A stretch of DNA of 64,000 bases from Stutzerimonas stutzeri (GCF_038561965.1 NZ_CP139348.1:2852001-2916000); one strand, 5' to 3'; counted from the first letter of the stretch, positions 33,963-44,325 are shown. Numbers and translations: made by a program. The notes: generated by a model not told the origin, from the letters alone.

Positions 33963-36900
33963 TCAGGTTTCAACGAGTGCGACCGCTTGCTCGACGTCGA
34001 CTGTTACCAGCCGCGAGCATCCCGGTTCATGCATGGTCACTCCCATCAGCTGATCGGCCATTTCCATGGCGATCTTGTTGTGGGTGATGTAAATGAACTG
34101 CACTTTCTCCGACATCTCCTTCACCAGCCGCGCATAACGACCGACGTTTGCATCATCCAATGGCGCATCGACTTCATCGAGCATGCAGAACGGCGCCGGG
34201 TTGAGCTGGAAGATGGCAAATACCAGCGCCAGCGCGGTCAATGCCTTTTCACCGCCCGAAAGCAGGTGAATGGTGCTGTTCTTCTTTCCGGGCGGCCGCG
34301 CCATGATCGCCACCCCGGTATCGAGTAAATCTTCCCCGGTAAGTTCCAGATAAGCGTTGCCGCCGCCGAAGACTTTGGGGAAAAGCGCCTGCAGGCCACT
34401 GTTGATCTGGTCGAAGGTTTCCTTGAAGCGATTGCGGGTTTCGCGGTCGATTTTGCGGATGACGTTTTCCAGCGTATCCAGCGCCTCTACGAGGTCGTCG
34501 TTCTGCGCATCGAGATAGCGTTTGCGCTCCGATTGCTGCTGGTATTCGTCGATCGCGGCGAGGTTGATCGGTCCAAGACGCTGAATGCGCTGGGCGAGCC
34601 GCTCCAGCTCGGCTTCCCAACCCTGCTCGCTGGCATCGGCAGCGAGTGTGCCCAGTACGCCGTGCAAGTCGTAACCGTCTTCCTGCAGTTGGTCTTGCAG
34701 TGCCTTGCGCCTGACGCTCAGCCCTTGCCAGTCCAGCCGCTGCTGCTCCAACTGACCGCGCAGTAACTGCGCCTGCTGCTCGGCCTGCGTGCGTCGTTTC
34801 TCCGCGTCGCGCAGCTCACGGTCGGCATCTTCCAGTGCCAGACGTGCATGCTTGAGTTCGTCTTCGACGCCCATGCGGCGCTCCAGCAGCTCCTCGAGCT
34901 TCATGCGCAGCTCTTCCAGCGGCGCCTCGCCCTCCTCCAGGTTCAGCGTAAGCTGCTCGCGGCGCTCGACGGCCCGCTCAAACTGCTGCTCGAGGCGCTC
35001 AAGCGCCTGGCGCGTGGAATCGTGTTGTGCCTTTAGCGAACCGACCCGTAGCGCCAGTTGGTGCGCATGATCCTTGTGCTGGCGTGCGTCCTGGCGGATG
35101 TGGTCCAGGCGCTCGCGAATGCTGTCACGACTACCCAGCAGCGTCTCGCGCTGCTCGGCGTCCTGCGCCATTGCGTCCAATGCGTCCTGCAGCTGCAAAC
35201 GCGCCTCGCCCAACTGCTCGGTCTCGATCTCGCGCCGTTCCTGCTGTTCGGTGAACTCTTCTGCCAGACGTTGGCGACGCAGCTCAAGTTGCTCCAGCCG
35301 CGCTTGCCCAGCAGACAGTTGTGCCTTGAGATCACTGTGTATGCGCGCTTCTTCCTGCTGGCGTCGGCGCTGTTGCTCGCGCTCGTCTTCGAGACGGGAT
35401 TGATCCGCGCGTAACGCGGAAACGCGCTCATCGAGCGCCGCCAGGGCTGCCTCACGTTCGTCGCGCTCCGCCAGCAGGTGCTCCAGTTCCTGACCGCGCG
35501 CAAGCACGCCAGACTCGGCCTCACTGGCGCGGCGGACCCGTAAAAAATGCCGGCCGACCCAATAGCCATCACGACTTATCACGCTCTCGTCTTCACCGAG
35601 CGTTGCGCGTGCGGCCAGTGCCTGATCCAGCGACTCGACAGGGCGTACACGGGCCAGCCAGGGCGAAAGATCCAACTCTGACTCGACCAGATCGAGCAAG
35701 CTGCCAGGGTGACGCACATCGCCTTTATGCAAGCTCGCCAGGTGTAGATCACCCTGTTCGAAGCCACCAAGATCGATTGTCGCGAACTCATCCAGCAGCA
35801 CAGCGTGAAGATCGGAACCCAACACGGTTTCCACCGCCAGCTCCCAGCCGGGCTCGACCCGCAGCCCCTCGGCAAGGCGCGGGCGCTGTTCCAAACCCTG
35901 CTCACGCAGCCATTCAGCGACTCCCTTGCCCGGGTCCATGGCAGCCTGCTGCAACGCTTCAAGCGACGCGATACGCCCGTTCAGGCGCTGCAACTCGCCC
36001 TGCATCTGCTGCTGCGTTTGGGACGTCTGCTGCAGCTCTTCGCGCAATTGTTCAAGACGTTCATTGAGGGTTTCGCCGGCTGCGGCAAGCACCTCGATAT
36101 CAAGCTCACTGGCGGCAAGCTGCTCGACGAGTTCCGTGATCGCTACATCTTCGGGATCAGCCGCCAGCAATGCGCGCTCATCATCCAGGCGACGCTGGCG
36201 TTCGGCGAGGCGTTCCAGACTTTGCTCCAGCTGCTGAATACGCGACTGCTGGACTTCGGCAGCGCGGCGCGGCTCGGCGCTGTGCAAGTTGAAACGTTCC
36301 CACTGTTCCTGCCAGGCCTGCATGGCCACTTCTGCTTCTTCCAGCTGTGCGGCAGACTCCTCGGCGGCGGCGCTGGATAGCTCCTGCTCAGGCTCGAGCA
36401 TGGCCATCTCCTCACCCAGCGTGGCCAGCAGCGTGCGGTCGTGGCCGAGGTGCGACTCGGTTTCCAGGCGCGCCTGTTCGGCCTCACGCAGATCGTCCTG
36501 CAGCTGGCGCAAGCGCTGCTGCCCGTGTTGGATACTCTGCTCGACACGAGCAATGTCGCCACCAACGGAATAGAAACGGCCCTGAACCAGGTTGAAGCGC
36601 TCAGACAGCTCATGGTGACCGTCACGCAACCGCTCGATGCTCGCGTCGGCGCTCCGCTGCTCGGCCACCAACGCCTCGAAAGCCACTTCCTGATCGCCGA
36701 TTACCTGCTCGCGCTGGCCGACCTGCTCGTTCAAGGCCTGCCAACGCAGCGCCGAAAGCTGCGCCTTGAGCTGACGTTCTTCAGCTTTGTATTCCTGATA
36801 CTTCTCTGCCGACTGCGCCTGGCGATGCAACCGCTCGAGCTGGCGCTCCAACTCTTCGCGCAGGTCGGTCAGGCGCGCCAGATTTTCGTGGGTACGTCGG

Positions 36901-37451
36901 ATGCGGTTCTCGGTTTCGCGCCGGCGCTCCTTGTACTTGGAAATACCGGCGGCTTCTTCAATGAAATTGCGCAGATCCTCGGGCTTGGCCTCGATCAGCT
37001 TGGAAATCATCCCCTGCTCGATGATCGAGTAGCTGCGCGGCCCGAGTCCGGTGCCGAGGAAGATATCGGTGATGTCGCGGCGCCGGCACTTCACACCGTT
37101 GAGGAAATAGGTGTTCTGCGAATCGCGGGTCACGCGGCGGCGGATGGAGATCTCGGCGAAGGCTGCGTACTCGCCCGTCAGCGTGCCGTCGGAATTGTCG
37201 AAGATCAGCTCGATGCTGGCCTGGGTCACCGGCTTGCGTGTGTTCGAGCCGTTGAAGATGACGTCGGTCATCGACTCGCCGCGCAGGTTCTTCGCCGAGC
37301 TTTCGCCCATCACCCAGCGCACGGCGTCGATGATGTTGGATTTGCCGCAGCCGTTCGGGCCGACCACGGCCGCCATGTTGCTTGGGAAGCTGACCGTAGT
37401 GGGATCGACGAAGGATTTGAAGCCGGCGAGTTTGATGCTCTTCAGTCGCAT
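33963..37451 (-). CDS. smc: Chromosome segregation ATPase SMC
   Basis: Structural maintenance of chromosomes protein that, with ScpA and ScpB, compacts and helps segregate the chromosome. 1162 residues, normal length. Walker A GPNGCGKSN at about 32-40, long coiled coils on both sides of a hinge near 500-640, then the C-terminal ABC signature HLLSGGEKALTALALVFA and Walker B PAPFCMLDEVDAPLDDANV. The coiled coils give long shadow frames on other strands, none annotated. Confidence 0.97.
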   Translation of the reverse strand: MRLKSIKLAGFKSFVDPTTVSFPSNMAAVVGPNGCGKSNIIDAVRWVMGESSAKNLRGESMTDVIFNGSNTRKPVTQASIELIFDNSDGTLTGEYAAFAEISIRRRVTRDSQNTYFLNGVKCRRRDITDIFLGTGLGPRSYSIIEQGMISKLIEAKPEDLRNFIEEAAGISKYKERRRETENRIRRTHENLARLTDLREELERQLERLHRQAQSAEKYQEYKAEERQLKAQLSALRWQALNEQVGQREQVIGDQEVAFEALVAEQRSADASIERLRDGHHELSERFNLVQGRFYSVGGDIARVEQSIQHGQQRLRQLQDDLREAEQARLETESHLGHDRTLLATLGEEMAMLEPEQELSSAAAEESAAQLEEAEVAMQAWQEQWERFNLHSAEPRRAAEVQQSRIQQLEQSLERLAERQRRLDDERALLAADPEDVAITELVEQLAASELDIEVLAAAGETLNERLEQLREELQQTSQTQQQMQGELQRLNGRIASLEALQQAAMDPGKGVAEWLREQGLEQRPRLAEGLRVEPGWELAVETVLGSDLHAVLLDEFATIDLGGFEQGDLHLASLHKGDVRHPGSLLDLVESELDLSPWLARVRPVESLDQALAARATLGEDESVISRDGYWVGRHFLRVRRASEAESGVLARGQELEHLLAERDEREAALAALDERVSALRADQSRLEDEREQQRRRQQEEARIHSDLKAQLSAGQARLEQLELRRQRLAEEFTEQQERREIETEQLGEARLQLQDALDAMAQDAEQRETLLGSRDSIRERLDHIRQDARQHKDHAHQLALRVGSLKAQHDSTRQALERLEQQFERAVERREQLTLNLEEGEAPLEELRMKLEELLERRMGVEDELKHARLALEDADRELRDAEKRRTQAEQQAQLLRGQLEQQRLDWQGLSVRRKALQDQLQEDGYDLHGVLGTLAADASEQGWEAELERLAQRIQRLGPINLAAIDEYQQQSERKRYLDAQNDDLVEALDTLENVIRKIDRETRNRFKETFDQINSGLQALFPKVFGGGNAYLELTGEDLLDTGVAIMARPPGKKNSTIHLLSGGEKALTALALVFAIFQLNPAPFCMLDEVDAPLDDANVGRYARLVKEMSEKVQFIYITHNKIAMEMADQLMGVTMHEPGCSRLVTVDVEQAVALVET

Positions 37452-37680
37452 GCAGCCAATCCTTGGCGGTCAGCGTGGGAACGAACAAGCGGAGTCGCCG
37501 TGAACATCGGTAATCCTGGCATCGAATGAGTGCTGGCAAGAAGCCAGGGAGTTTATCACGCAGCCTGGCCCTGCTCGCAGCGCGGCGGCGCACATAACCG
37601 CAGCGACGCAGCAAGCAAAGGCGACCCGATGGAGATGGAACTGAAGAGACGTTCTATCGAGGCATGACGGCGCGGCGCCT

Positions 37681-38676
37681 CTAACCGCCCGTCATGCTCA
37701 TGAAACGCACCACCTGAACCTGTTCGTCGGTGCGGAAATGGTGCTTTTCAGGCTTGAGCTGCAGCGCACTCACCAGGGCATTGCGCAGGCGTTCGCTATC
37801 GCCCGGATGACGCCGCATGAGGCTCTTCAGGTCGAGTGCACCCTCATGCCCCAGGCAAAGCACCAGCTTGCCCTCGGCGGTAACACGGACACGGTTGCAG
37901 CTGCCGCAGAAGTTGTTGCTGTGCGGCGAGATGAAGCCGACCTGCGTTTCGCTACCCGCCACCTGCCAGTAACGCGACGGGCCACCCGTAGCGTGACTGC
38001 TGCGTACCAGCGTGTGCCGCGCCTCGATCCGTTCGCGGACCTCGTCGCTGGAGCAGAAGGTGATCTGCCGCTGATGACTGGACACGCTACCCAGCGGCAT
38101 CTCTTCGATGAAGCTGATGTCCAGGCCGCGCTCGATGGCGAAATCGACCAGATCGAGAATCTCGTCGTCGTTGCGGCCCTTCTGCACCACGCTGTTGAGC
38201 TTGATCCGTTTGAAGCCCGCACGACGTGCAGCCTCAATGCCTTCGAGCACCTGGTCCAGCCGGTCGCGCCGAGTCAGTTCAGCAAAACGATCCCGCTTGA
38301 GCGAATCGAGGCTGATGTTGAGGCGTTTCACACCCGCAGCACGCAGCGCTGGCGCCAGGCTCGGCAGCTGCGAGCCGTTGGTGGTGATGGCCAGGTCTTC
38401 GAGTTCGCTGCGCGCGCCCAGTTGCGCCAACAGGCCGGTCACGCCCTTACGCACCAGCGGCTCGCCGCCAGTCACGCGAATGCGTTTAACGCCGAGACTG
38501 ATGAACGCATCGGCTACGGCATAGAGTTCCTCAAGGGTAAGTATCTGCGCTCGAGGCGCGAAAACCATGTCCTCGCTCATGCAGTAGGTGCAGCGAAAAT
38601 CACAGCGGTCGGTTACCGACAATCTCAGGTAGGTAATGCGCCGGCCGAATGGGTCGACCAACTGGGAATCGGGCAT
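37681..38676 (-). CDS. moaA: GTP 3',8-cyclase MoaA
   Basis: Radical-SAM enzyme of the first step of molybdenum cofactor synthesis. 331 residues from the ATG at 38676, which has GGAGAG at good spacing (a TTG at 38688 overlaps it). The SAM-cluster motif CDFRCTYC (C25, C29, C32) and the second [4Fe-4S] cluster at FCGSCNRVRVTAEGKLVLC are intact; VTGGEPLVRKG and NISLDSL are conserved. The C-terminal GG tail, needed for activity, is present. Confidence 0.96.
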   Translation of the reverse strand: MPDSQLVDPFGRRITYLRLSVTDRCDFRCTYCMSEDMVFAPRAQILTLEELYAVADAFISLGVKRIRVTGGEPLVRKGVTGLLAQLGARSELEDLAITTNGSQLPSLAPALRAAGVKRLNISLDSLKRDRFAELTRRDRLDQVLEGIEAARRAGFKRIKLNSVVQKGRNDDEILDLVDFAIERGLDISFIEEMPLGSVSSHQRQITFCSSDEVRERIEARHTLVRSSHATGGPSRYWQVAGSETQVGFISPHSNNFCGSCNRVRVTAEGKLVLCLGHEGALDLKSLMRRHPGDSERLRNALVSALQLKPEKHHFRTDEQVQVVRFMSMTGG

Positions 38677-38849
38677 TGCACTCTCCAACTGCTGGCTGCG
38701 CCTGTGTTCAGACTATGCGCTAACTACGATTCAGGCAAAGCGACGTTACCAACGGCATGCCGTTCTGCACCAGGCCACGACATGCAGCTAGACGGCCGCA
38801 ATGCTTTAATGGACCGCTTTGGCGGCACCCAAGCGAGAGACCACGGCGA

Positions 38850-39701
38850 ATGGACAATGAATCCCTGAAAGCGATGAGCTGGCGCGAACGGCTATACGTC
38901 ATCATCTTTTTCACCAATACCCCGGCGGGCAAGCGCTTCGATACCTGGCTACTGGTGATCATCATGGCCAGCCTGGTGGTGGTGATGTTCGACAGCATCG
39001 CCTCGTTCAATGAGCGCCACGGCGAGCTACTGACCAATCTGGAATGGGCCTTCACGGCGATATTTGCCGTGGAATACCTGGTGCGCATTTATACGCATCC
39101 GGAGCCCCGCAAGTACATCTTCAGCTTCTACGGCGCAATCGATCTGTTCTCTGTTCTGCCGGCCTTCATCGCCCTGCTGCTGCCCGATGCGCAGTATCTG
39201 CTGGTGGTCCGCATCGTGCGCATGCTGCGAATATTCCGCGTGCTGAAGCTGACGCCCTACCTGAGCCAGGCCAACTTTCTGCTGGTGGCGCTGCAGGGCA
39301 GCCGGCAGAAGATCGTTGTCTTCCTGCTCAGTGTCACCACGCTGATCATCGTCTACGGGACCTTGATGTACGTGATCGAGGGTCCCTCCAACGGCTTCAC
39401 CAGTATCCCGATGAGCATCTACTGGGCTGTGGTCACGCTAACCACTGTCGGTTTCGGCGACATCGTCCCGCACACGCCGCTGGGCAAGGCGCTGGCGACA
39501 GTGGTGATGATCACCGGTTATTCGATAATCGCGGTGCCGACCGGCATCTTCACTGCCGAACTGGCCAATGCCATGCGCCAAGACAGCCTGCGCCACGCCT
39601 GCCCGACCTGCGACAAGCTCACCCACGAGCCGAATGCCGCATTCTGCAGCCGTTGCGGAACGCAGCTGTTCGAGCGCCCTGAGCGCGACGTGCAGGGCTG
39701 A
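38850..39701 (+). CDS. Voltage-gated-type potassium channel with C-terminal zinc ribbon
   Basis: 283-residue inner-membrane ion channel of the six-helix Kv type. S1 begins near 25 (WLLVIIMASLVVVMFDSIA), the S4 arginine array is RIVRMLRIFRVLKL, and the selectivity filter TLTTVGFGDI is before S6. The last 35 residues hold CPTC and CSRC pairs (ACPTCDK ... FCSRCGTQLF), a zinc-ribbon tail. I start at ATG 38850; an upstream in-frame ATG would add an unlikely 31-residue tail. A role in K+ leak or membrane potential is inferred from the family. Confidence 0.88.
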   Translation: MDNESLKAMSWRERLYVIIFFTNTPAGKRFDTWLLVIIMASLVVVMFDSIASFNERHGELLTNLEWAFTAIFAVEYLVRIYTHPEPRKYIFSFYGAIDLFSVLPAFIALLLPDAQYLLVVRIVRMLRIFRVLKLTPYLSQANFLLVALQGSRQKIVVFLLSVTTLIIVYGTLMYVIEGPSNGFTSIPMSIYWAVVTLTTVGFGDIVPHTPLGKALATVVMITGYSIIAVPTGIFTAELANAMRQDSLRHACPTCDKLTHEPNAAFCSRCGTQLFERPERDVQG

Positions 39702-39812
39702 CGTAGCGCCCCGCCGCCATCACCATGGGGCCGCTTCGCCTGCATATTACGAACTGCCCGGAAGCAGGACTGTCACATCCTCAGATTCGCGTCAGGCAGG
39801 ATGGAGACCGGC

Positions 39813-40226
39813 ATGCCCTTGCTCAAACTACTGCACTTTGCCGCCCTGCTCTGCTGGTGCGGCACCCTGCTGTATCTCCCTGCCTTGATTGCGGCTGGCA
39901 CCAGACGCAGTGACCCCTTGTTCTACCGAGACCATGCGCATTTGACGCGCACGGTTTTCAACCTCGTCGGGACGCCGGCCGCGCTTATAGCAATCGGGTC
40001 GGGTACGGCGCTGTTTCTGAAAGACGGCATCGTCGCTGGCTGGCTGATCGTCAAGCTCAGCACCGTTGCAGGCATGGTTCTGTGCCACGCGCTGTGCGGT
40101 GTGCTCGTGCTGCGTATCGAAAAGTCACCGGAGCGCAGCGTAAGCATTCGCTGCCGCCTGCTCGGCGCCATAGCTGCCTTGTTCATTACCGCGACGCTAT
40201 GGCTGGTCCTGGCCAAACCCTTCTAG
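39813..40226 (+). CDS. CopD-family/DUF2269-like membrane protein
   Basis: 137-residue protein with four predicted membrane helices (about 5-22, 50-68, 78-95, 112-132) and a single His in LLKLLHFAALLCWCG. It resembles the CopD-like membrane proteins often encoded with caa3-type oxidases. I use the ATG at 39813, where GGAG is correctly spaced, rather than the ATG at 39801. Located upstream of the cox genes on the same strand; a role in copper or heme supply is only suggested by this context. Confidence 0.72.
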   Translation: MPLLKLLHFAALLCWCGTLLYLPALIAAGTRRSDPLFYRDHAHLTRTVFNLVGTPAALIAIGSGTALFLKDGIVAGWLIVKLSTVAGMVLCHALCGVLVLRIEKSPERSVSIRCRLLGAIAALFITATLWLVLAKPF

Positions 40227-40294
40227 AACGAGACTCACACACTGCGCCGATGCCGCCCATGACTGAACGACACAAGCCTCACGTCACACTCCGA

Positions 40295-40759
40295 TCAGAC
40301 CTTGTCCAGGTCGACACCGACTGCGTGCTCATAGACCAGCCGGCCACCGAGATATGCGGCGAGAGAAATCAGCGCTGCCGTGATGGCCGAGAGATAGAGC
40401 GCCCAGAACTGCATGCTTTGTGCGTCGTTCTGGAAACGCAGCAACCAGTTCAGCGAGGCCAGCGACAACATCATCACTGCAAGAATTGCATGGCACCAAG
40501 CGGTGATCTTCTGTCGAATCTCGCGCACCGTGACCAGATCTATCAAGCCGAAGATACTGGCAATCCAGCCGCCCAGAGCGCCGACACCGGACAGCCAGAG
40601 GCCGGCACGCCACCAGAAATCGTCGAGTGTCCAGATGTGTGCCAGATCGACCGGCAACAGGCCGGTCAGCGCGGCCACAGGAAAGTGGATCAACATCGGA
40701 TGCAGCGGGTGGCCGGCGATGGCGGCACGGCTATGGATGGAGTCTCGGTAACGGGCCAT
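40295..40759 (-). CDS. DUF2231 membrane protein
   Basis: 154-residue integral membrane protein of the DUF2231 family, with four helices and the GHPLHPMLIHFPVAA motif, whose histidines may bind heme or metal. A GGAGAG site 6 nt before the ATG at 40759 supports the start. It is divergent from coxB and its 5' end overlaps the longest coxB start, so the two probably share regulatory DNA. DUF2231 genes often lie with terminal oxidases; the function is unknown. Confidence 0.85.
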   Translation of the reverse strand: MARYRDSIHSRAAIAGHPLHPMLIHFPVAALTGLLPVDLAHIWTLDDFWWRAGLWLSGVGALGGWIASIFGLIDLVTVREIRQKITAWCHAILAVMMLSLASLNWLLRFQNDAQSMQFWALYLSAITAALISLAAYLGGRLVYEHAVGVDLDKV

Positions 40760-41797
40760 TCGGCTCTCCGGCAGTTTTTCGGCAAGTGGGGCCGCCGTGC
40801 CAAACGAGCCGGTGGCCTTTTGAAATGGACCACACTGGCGCTGGCAGTTCCTTTGATCAGTGCCTGTGAGGGGCCGCTTTCAACCCTGAACCCCGCCAGC
40901 CCGATGGCGCGCCAGGTGGCGAACGTGTGGTGGGGCATGTTTGCCTTCGCCACGCTCGTACTGCTGGTAGTAAGTGCGATCTGGATCTATGCGCTGGCGC
41001 GCAAGCCGCGTGAAACCAGCGACGAAGAGGCGCTGGCAATCAACCGGCGCTGGGTCGTGGGTGGCGGCATCATCCTGCCAAGCGTGAGCATCATCGTGCT
41101 GCTGATTTTCGGCATTCCCACCGGGCGCAGCATGATGCCGTTGCCAGTCGACGGCGAGCAGCCGCTGAAGGTTGAAGTCACCGGGCACCAATGGTGGTGG
41201 GAAGTGCATTACCCGGACAGTGGCGTCACCACGGCCAACCAACTGATCATTCCGGCTGGCCGATTGGTGGATGTGCACGTCACCAGCGCCGATGTGATCC
41301 ATTCGTTCTGGATCCCCCGTCTCGGCGGCAAGATGGACATGATCCCTGGACGCACCAACGTCATTCGGATCGAAGCCGGACACGTCGGGATCTTTCATGG
41401 GCAGTGCTCCGAGTTCTGCGGGTTGCAGCACACCCACATGAAGCTCCACGTCGAAGCCTTGGAGCGGGACGGCTTCGACAGCTGGATTGCCGCCCGGGCA
41501 GACCTGCGTTTCACCCAGCGTGCGCCGGGGCAAGCCGGTGAGGTATTCGATGACCGTTGCGGCCAATGCCACCGCGTTTCGGGCATCAGCGATGGCAACC
41601 GCGCACCGGACCTGACCGACCTGGCCACGCGCCCTAGCCTGGGTGCGGGCGTAATCGACAACGATAGTGAGGGTCTGCGCCGCTGGCTGCGCGAGCACAA
41701 AGACCTGAAGTTCGGCAACGGCATGCCCGCGCATGACGATGTTCCCCCTGAAACCCTCGACCAGATTGCCGACTGGCTGGAGACGCTCACTCCATGA
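40733..41797 (+). CDS. coxB: Cytochrome c oxidase subunit II with fused heme c domain (caa3 type)
   Basis: Subunit II of an aa3-type heme-copper oxidase. Near the N-terminus TTLALAVPLISACEG is a lipoprotein signal with a lipobox Cys. Two membrane helices follow (about 60-85 and 105-125), then the CuA domain (VTGHQWWWEVHYPD, FWIPRLGGKMDMIPG, HGQCSEFCGLQHTHM), and a C-terminal cytochrome c with CGQCH and a GMPA methionine. Start uncertain: ATG 40733 gives 354 residues; TTG at 40820 gives a more usual short signal (325 residues). Overlaps coxA by 4 nt. Confidence 0.92.
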   Translation: MDGVSVTGHSALRQFFGKWGRRAKRAGGLLKWTTLALAVPLISACEGPLSTLNPASPMARQVANVWWGMFAFATLVLLVVSAIWIYALARKPRETSDEEALAINRRWVVGGGIILPSVSIIVLLIFGIPTGRSMMPLPVDGEQPLKVEVTGHQWWWEVHYPDSGVTTANQLIIPAGRLVDVHVTSADVIHSFWIPRLGGKMDMIPGRTNVIRIEAGHVGIFHGQCSEFCGLQHTHMKLHVEALERDGFDSWIAARADLRFTQRAPGQAGEVFDDRCGQCHRVSGISDGNRAPDLTDLATRPSLGAGVIDNDSEGLRRWLREHKDLKFGNGMPAHDDVPPETLDQIADWLETLTP

Positions 41798-44325
41798 CCC
41801 AACGCGACCAAAGCAGCAAACCCTGCACGGACCCGGACCAGCTAAGTGACCAGTTCAACGACGTCTGGGGCAACCCGCCGGGCTGGCGTGCGCTAACCAT
41901 CGTCAACCACACCACGATCGGCCTGCGATTTCTGGTCACCGGGGCCGTGTTCTTTCTGATCGGCGGCCTGATGGCGATGCTGATCCGCACCCAGCTGGCG
42001 CTGCCCGGCTATGTGCTGATGGAGCCGGATGTCTATAACCAGATCTTCACCATGCATGGCTCGGTAATGATGTTCCTGTTCGCCGTGCCGATGATGGAGG
42101 GTCTGGCGGTCTACCTGATCCCGAAAATGATCGGCGCGCGCGATCTGATCTTCCCGCGACTGTCGTCCCTCGGCTACTTCTGTTATCTGTTCGGCGGGAT
42201 CATTCTGCTATCCAGCGTGTTCCTCGGCGTTGCGCCCAAGGCCGGCTGGTTCATGTACACGCCATTGTCCAGCTCCTCGCACATGCCTGGCGTGAATTCG
42301 GACTTCTGGCTGCTGGGCATCACCTTTGTCGAAATCTCTGCCGTAAGTGCGGGCGTCGAGCTGGTGGTGTCGATCCTGCGTACACGTACCAACGGCATGG
42401 CACTGCACAAGATGCCGCTGTATGCCTGGTACATCCTGGTCATGGCGCTGATGATCGTCTTCGGTTTTCCGCCGCTGATCCTCGGCAGCATTCTGCTGGA
42501 ACTTGAACGAGCTGCCGGCCTACCGTTCTTTGACACGGCCAGGGGCGGCGATCCGGTGCTTTGGCAGCACCTGTTCTGGCTGTTCGGCCACCCTGAGGTG
42601 TACATCATCTTCCTGCCGGGCGCCGGCATCGTGTCGACGTTGCTGCCGGTGTTCTGCCAAAGACCGCTGGTAGGGTATCGCTGGGTGGTCCTTGGCGTGC
42701 TGACCACCGGCTTCTTGAGCTTCGGATTGTGGGTTCACCACATGTTCACCGTCGGGATTCCGGCACTGGCGCTGGGTTTCTTTTCAGCGGCGAGCATGTT
42801 GGTGGCGATCCCGACAGGGGTGCAGATCTTTGCCTGGATTGCCACACTCTGGTTGGGCAGACCGGTTTATCACGTCCCGATGCTCTGGCTGGTTGGGTTT
42901 CTGATCGTCTTCGTCTGTGGCGGCTTGACTGGCGTGATGGTGGCGCTGGTGCCGTTCGACTGGCAGGTGCACGACACTCACTTCGTCGTGGCACACATGC
43001 ATTACGTGCTGGTCGGCGGCATGTTCTTCCCGCTGATGGCCGGCCTGTATTACTGGTTACCGCATTTCTCCGGGCGCATGCCCTCCGTACGCCTCGGTCG
43101 CTGGGGCTTCTGGCTGGTGTTCATCGGCTTCAACACCACCTTCCTGATCATGCACTGGACCGGGCTGATGGGCATGCCCCGCCGGGTTTACACGTACGAC
43201 ACGGGCCTCGGCTGGGACCTGCCCAACCTGATCTCGTCGATAGGCAGCTTCATCATGGCCATCGGTATCGGCACCATCCTGCTGGATATCGTGCTGCATT
43301 TCCGCTTCGGCCAGCCGGCGAAAACCAACCCGTGGAACGCCGATACCCTGGAGTGGGCGACCAGCCTGCCGCCAAGCCCGTACAACTTTGTCAGCTTGCC
43401 GGATGTCACCGACCGCCATCCGCTGTGGAAGGACCCCGATCTGCCGCACAGCATCGCGCGTGCAGAACATGCGCTGAAGACCATCGACCATGGCCGGCGG
43501 GAAACCTGGGGCTCCGACCCGCTGACGGGCAACGTGCGCGAGGTGATCCACCTGCCGGGCAACAGCTGGCTGCCATTCATCGCCTCGGTTTTCCTCGGCG
43601 TGCTGTGCCTGAGCCTGCTGAACAAGGTGTACATGCTGGCGCTGGTGGCAACTGTCGCAACGCTGATCGTGCTGTTCCGCTGGTCTTGGGAAAACGGTGC
43701 ACACCCTGCTGCGGCACCGGACGCCCGTACCCAGCCGGATGAACCTCCGCTGCATTCGCGCACCTTTGACGGCCCGGGCTTGTGGGGCATGGGCGTTACT
43801 CTGCTGGCCGACGGCACCATGTACCTGTCGCTGCTGTTCGGCTGGTTCTACCTGTGGACCGTGTCGCCGGAATGGGTGGTACCGGAGCACTCGAACCTCA
43901 ACGGTTGGCTCATGCTCGCCAGTGCCATTGTGCTGACACTCGGGACGCTCTGGATGCGGATCATTCCCGCACAGCTGCGCCGCGGTGATAGCAGTCGACT
44001 GTTGTTAAATCTGGTGATCGTCTCGGTCATCGGCACCGTTCAGTTCGCAATGTTGCTCTGGGTGCTGCTGAACGCCGATCTGCAGATAACCGCGACCGCC
44101 CATGACGCAGTGATGTTCGTGATCCTTATGTACAGCCTGATTCATTGCGGCCTGGCGACAATCTGCACTGTCTTGCAGGCCATGCGCGTGTACTACGGCT
44201 ATGTCGGAAAACTGGCGCCCTATGAGCCGGTAGTGGTCGAACAACTCTGGTACTACAACCTGGGTGTGGTATGGAGCGCCTACGCCGCGATCGTTCTGTT
44301 CCCGTCAACCTGGGGAGCCGCCTGA
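41794..44325 (+). CDS. coxA: Cytochrome c oxidase subunit I-III fusion
   Basis: 843 residues, longer than a plain subunit I (about 530). The first 540 residues are the heme a/a3-CuB core: MHGSVMMFLFAVPMMEGL (heme a His), FGHPEVYIIFLPGAGIVS (CuB His and Tyr crosslink), HHMFTVG (two CuB His) and HDTHFVVAHMHYVL (heme a3 and heme a His). From about 580 the protein continues with a subunit III-like helical domain (ADGTMYLSLLFGWFYLW). The fusion explains why no separate coxC is seen. It pumps protons while reducing O2 to water. Confidence 0.93.
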   Translation: MTQRDQSSKPCTDPDQLSDQFNDVWGNPPGWRALTIVNHTTIGLRFLVTGAVFFLIGGLMAMLIRTQLALPGYVLMEPDVYNQIFTMHGSVMMFLFAVPMMEGLAVYLIPKMIGARDLIFPRLSSLGYFCYLFGGIILLSSVFLGVAPKAGWFMYTPLSSSSHMPGVNSDFWLLGITFVEISAVSAGVELVVSILRTRTNGMALHKMPLYAWYILVMALMIVFGFPPLILGSILLELERAAGLPFFDTARGGDPVLWQHLFWLFGHPEVYIIFLPGAGIVSTLLPVFCQRPLVGYRWVVLGVLTTGFLSFGLWVHHMFTVGIPALALGFFSAASMLVAIPTGVQIFAWIATLWLGRPVYHVPMLWLVGFLIVFVCGGLTGVMVALVPFDWQVHDTHFVVAHMHYVLVGGMFFPLMAGLYYWLPHFSGRMPSVRLGRWGFWLVFIGFNTTFLIMHWTGLMGMPRRVYTYDTGLGWDLPNLISSIGSFIMAIGIGTILLDIVLHFRFGQPAKTNPWNADTLEWATSLPPSPYNFVSLPDVTDRHPLWKDPDLPHSIARAEHALKTIDHGRRETWGSDPLTGNVREVIHLPGNSWLPFIASVFLGVLCLSLLNKVYMLALVATVATLIVLFRWSWENGAHPAAAPDARTQPDEPPLHSRTFDGPGLWGMGVTLLADGTMYLSLLFGWFYLWTVSPEWVVPEHSNLNGWLMLASAIVLTLGTLWMRIIPAQLRRGDSSRLLLNLVIVSVIGTVQFAMLLWVLLNADLQITATAHDAVMFVILMYSLIHCGLATICTVLQAMRVYYGYVGKLAPYEPVVVEQLWYYNLGVVWSAYAAIVLFPSTWGAA

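Noticed and set aside
40082..40732. In-frame upstream extension of coxB of over 200 codons
   Set aside because: It would run antisense through the DUF2231 gene, which has a good ribosome site and family motif, and would bury the lipoprotein signal.
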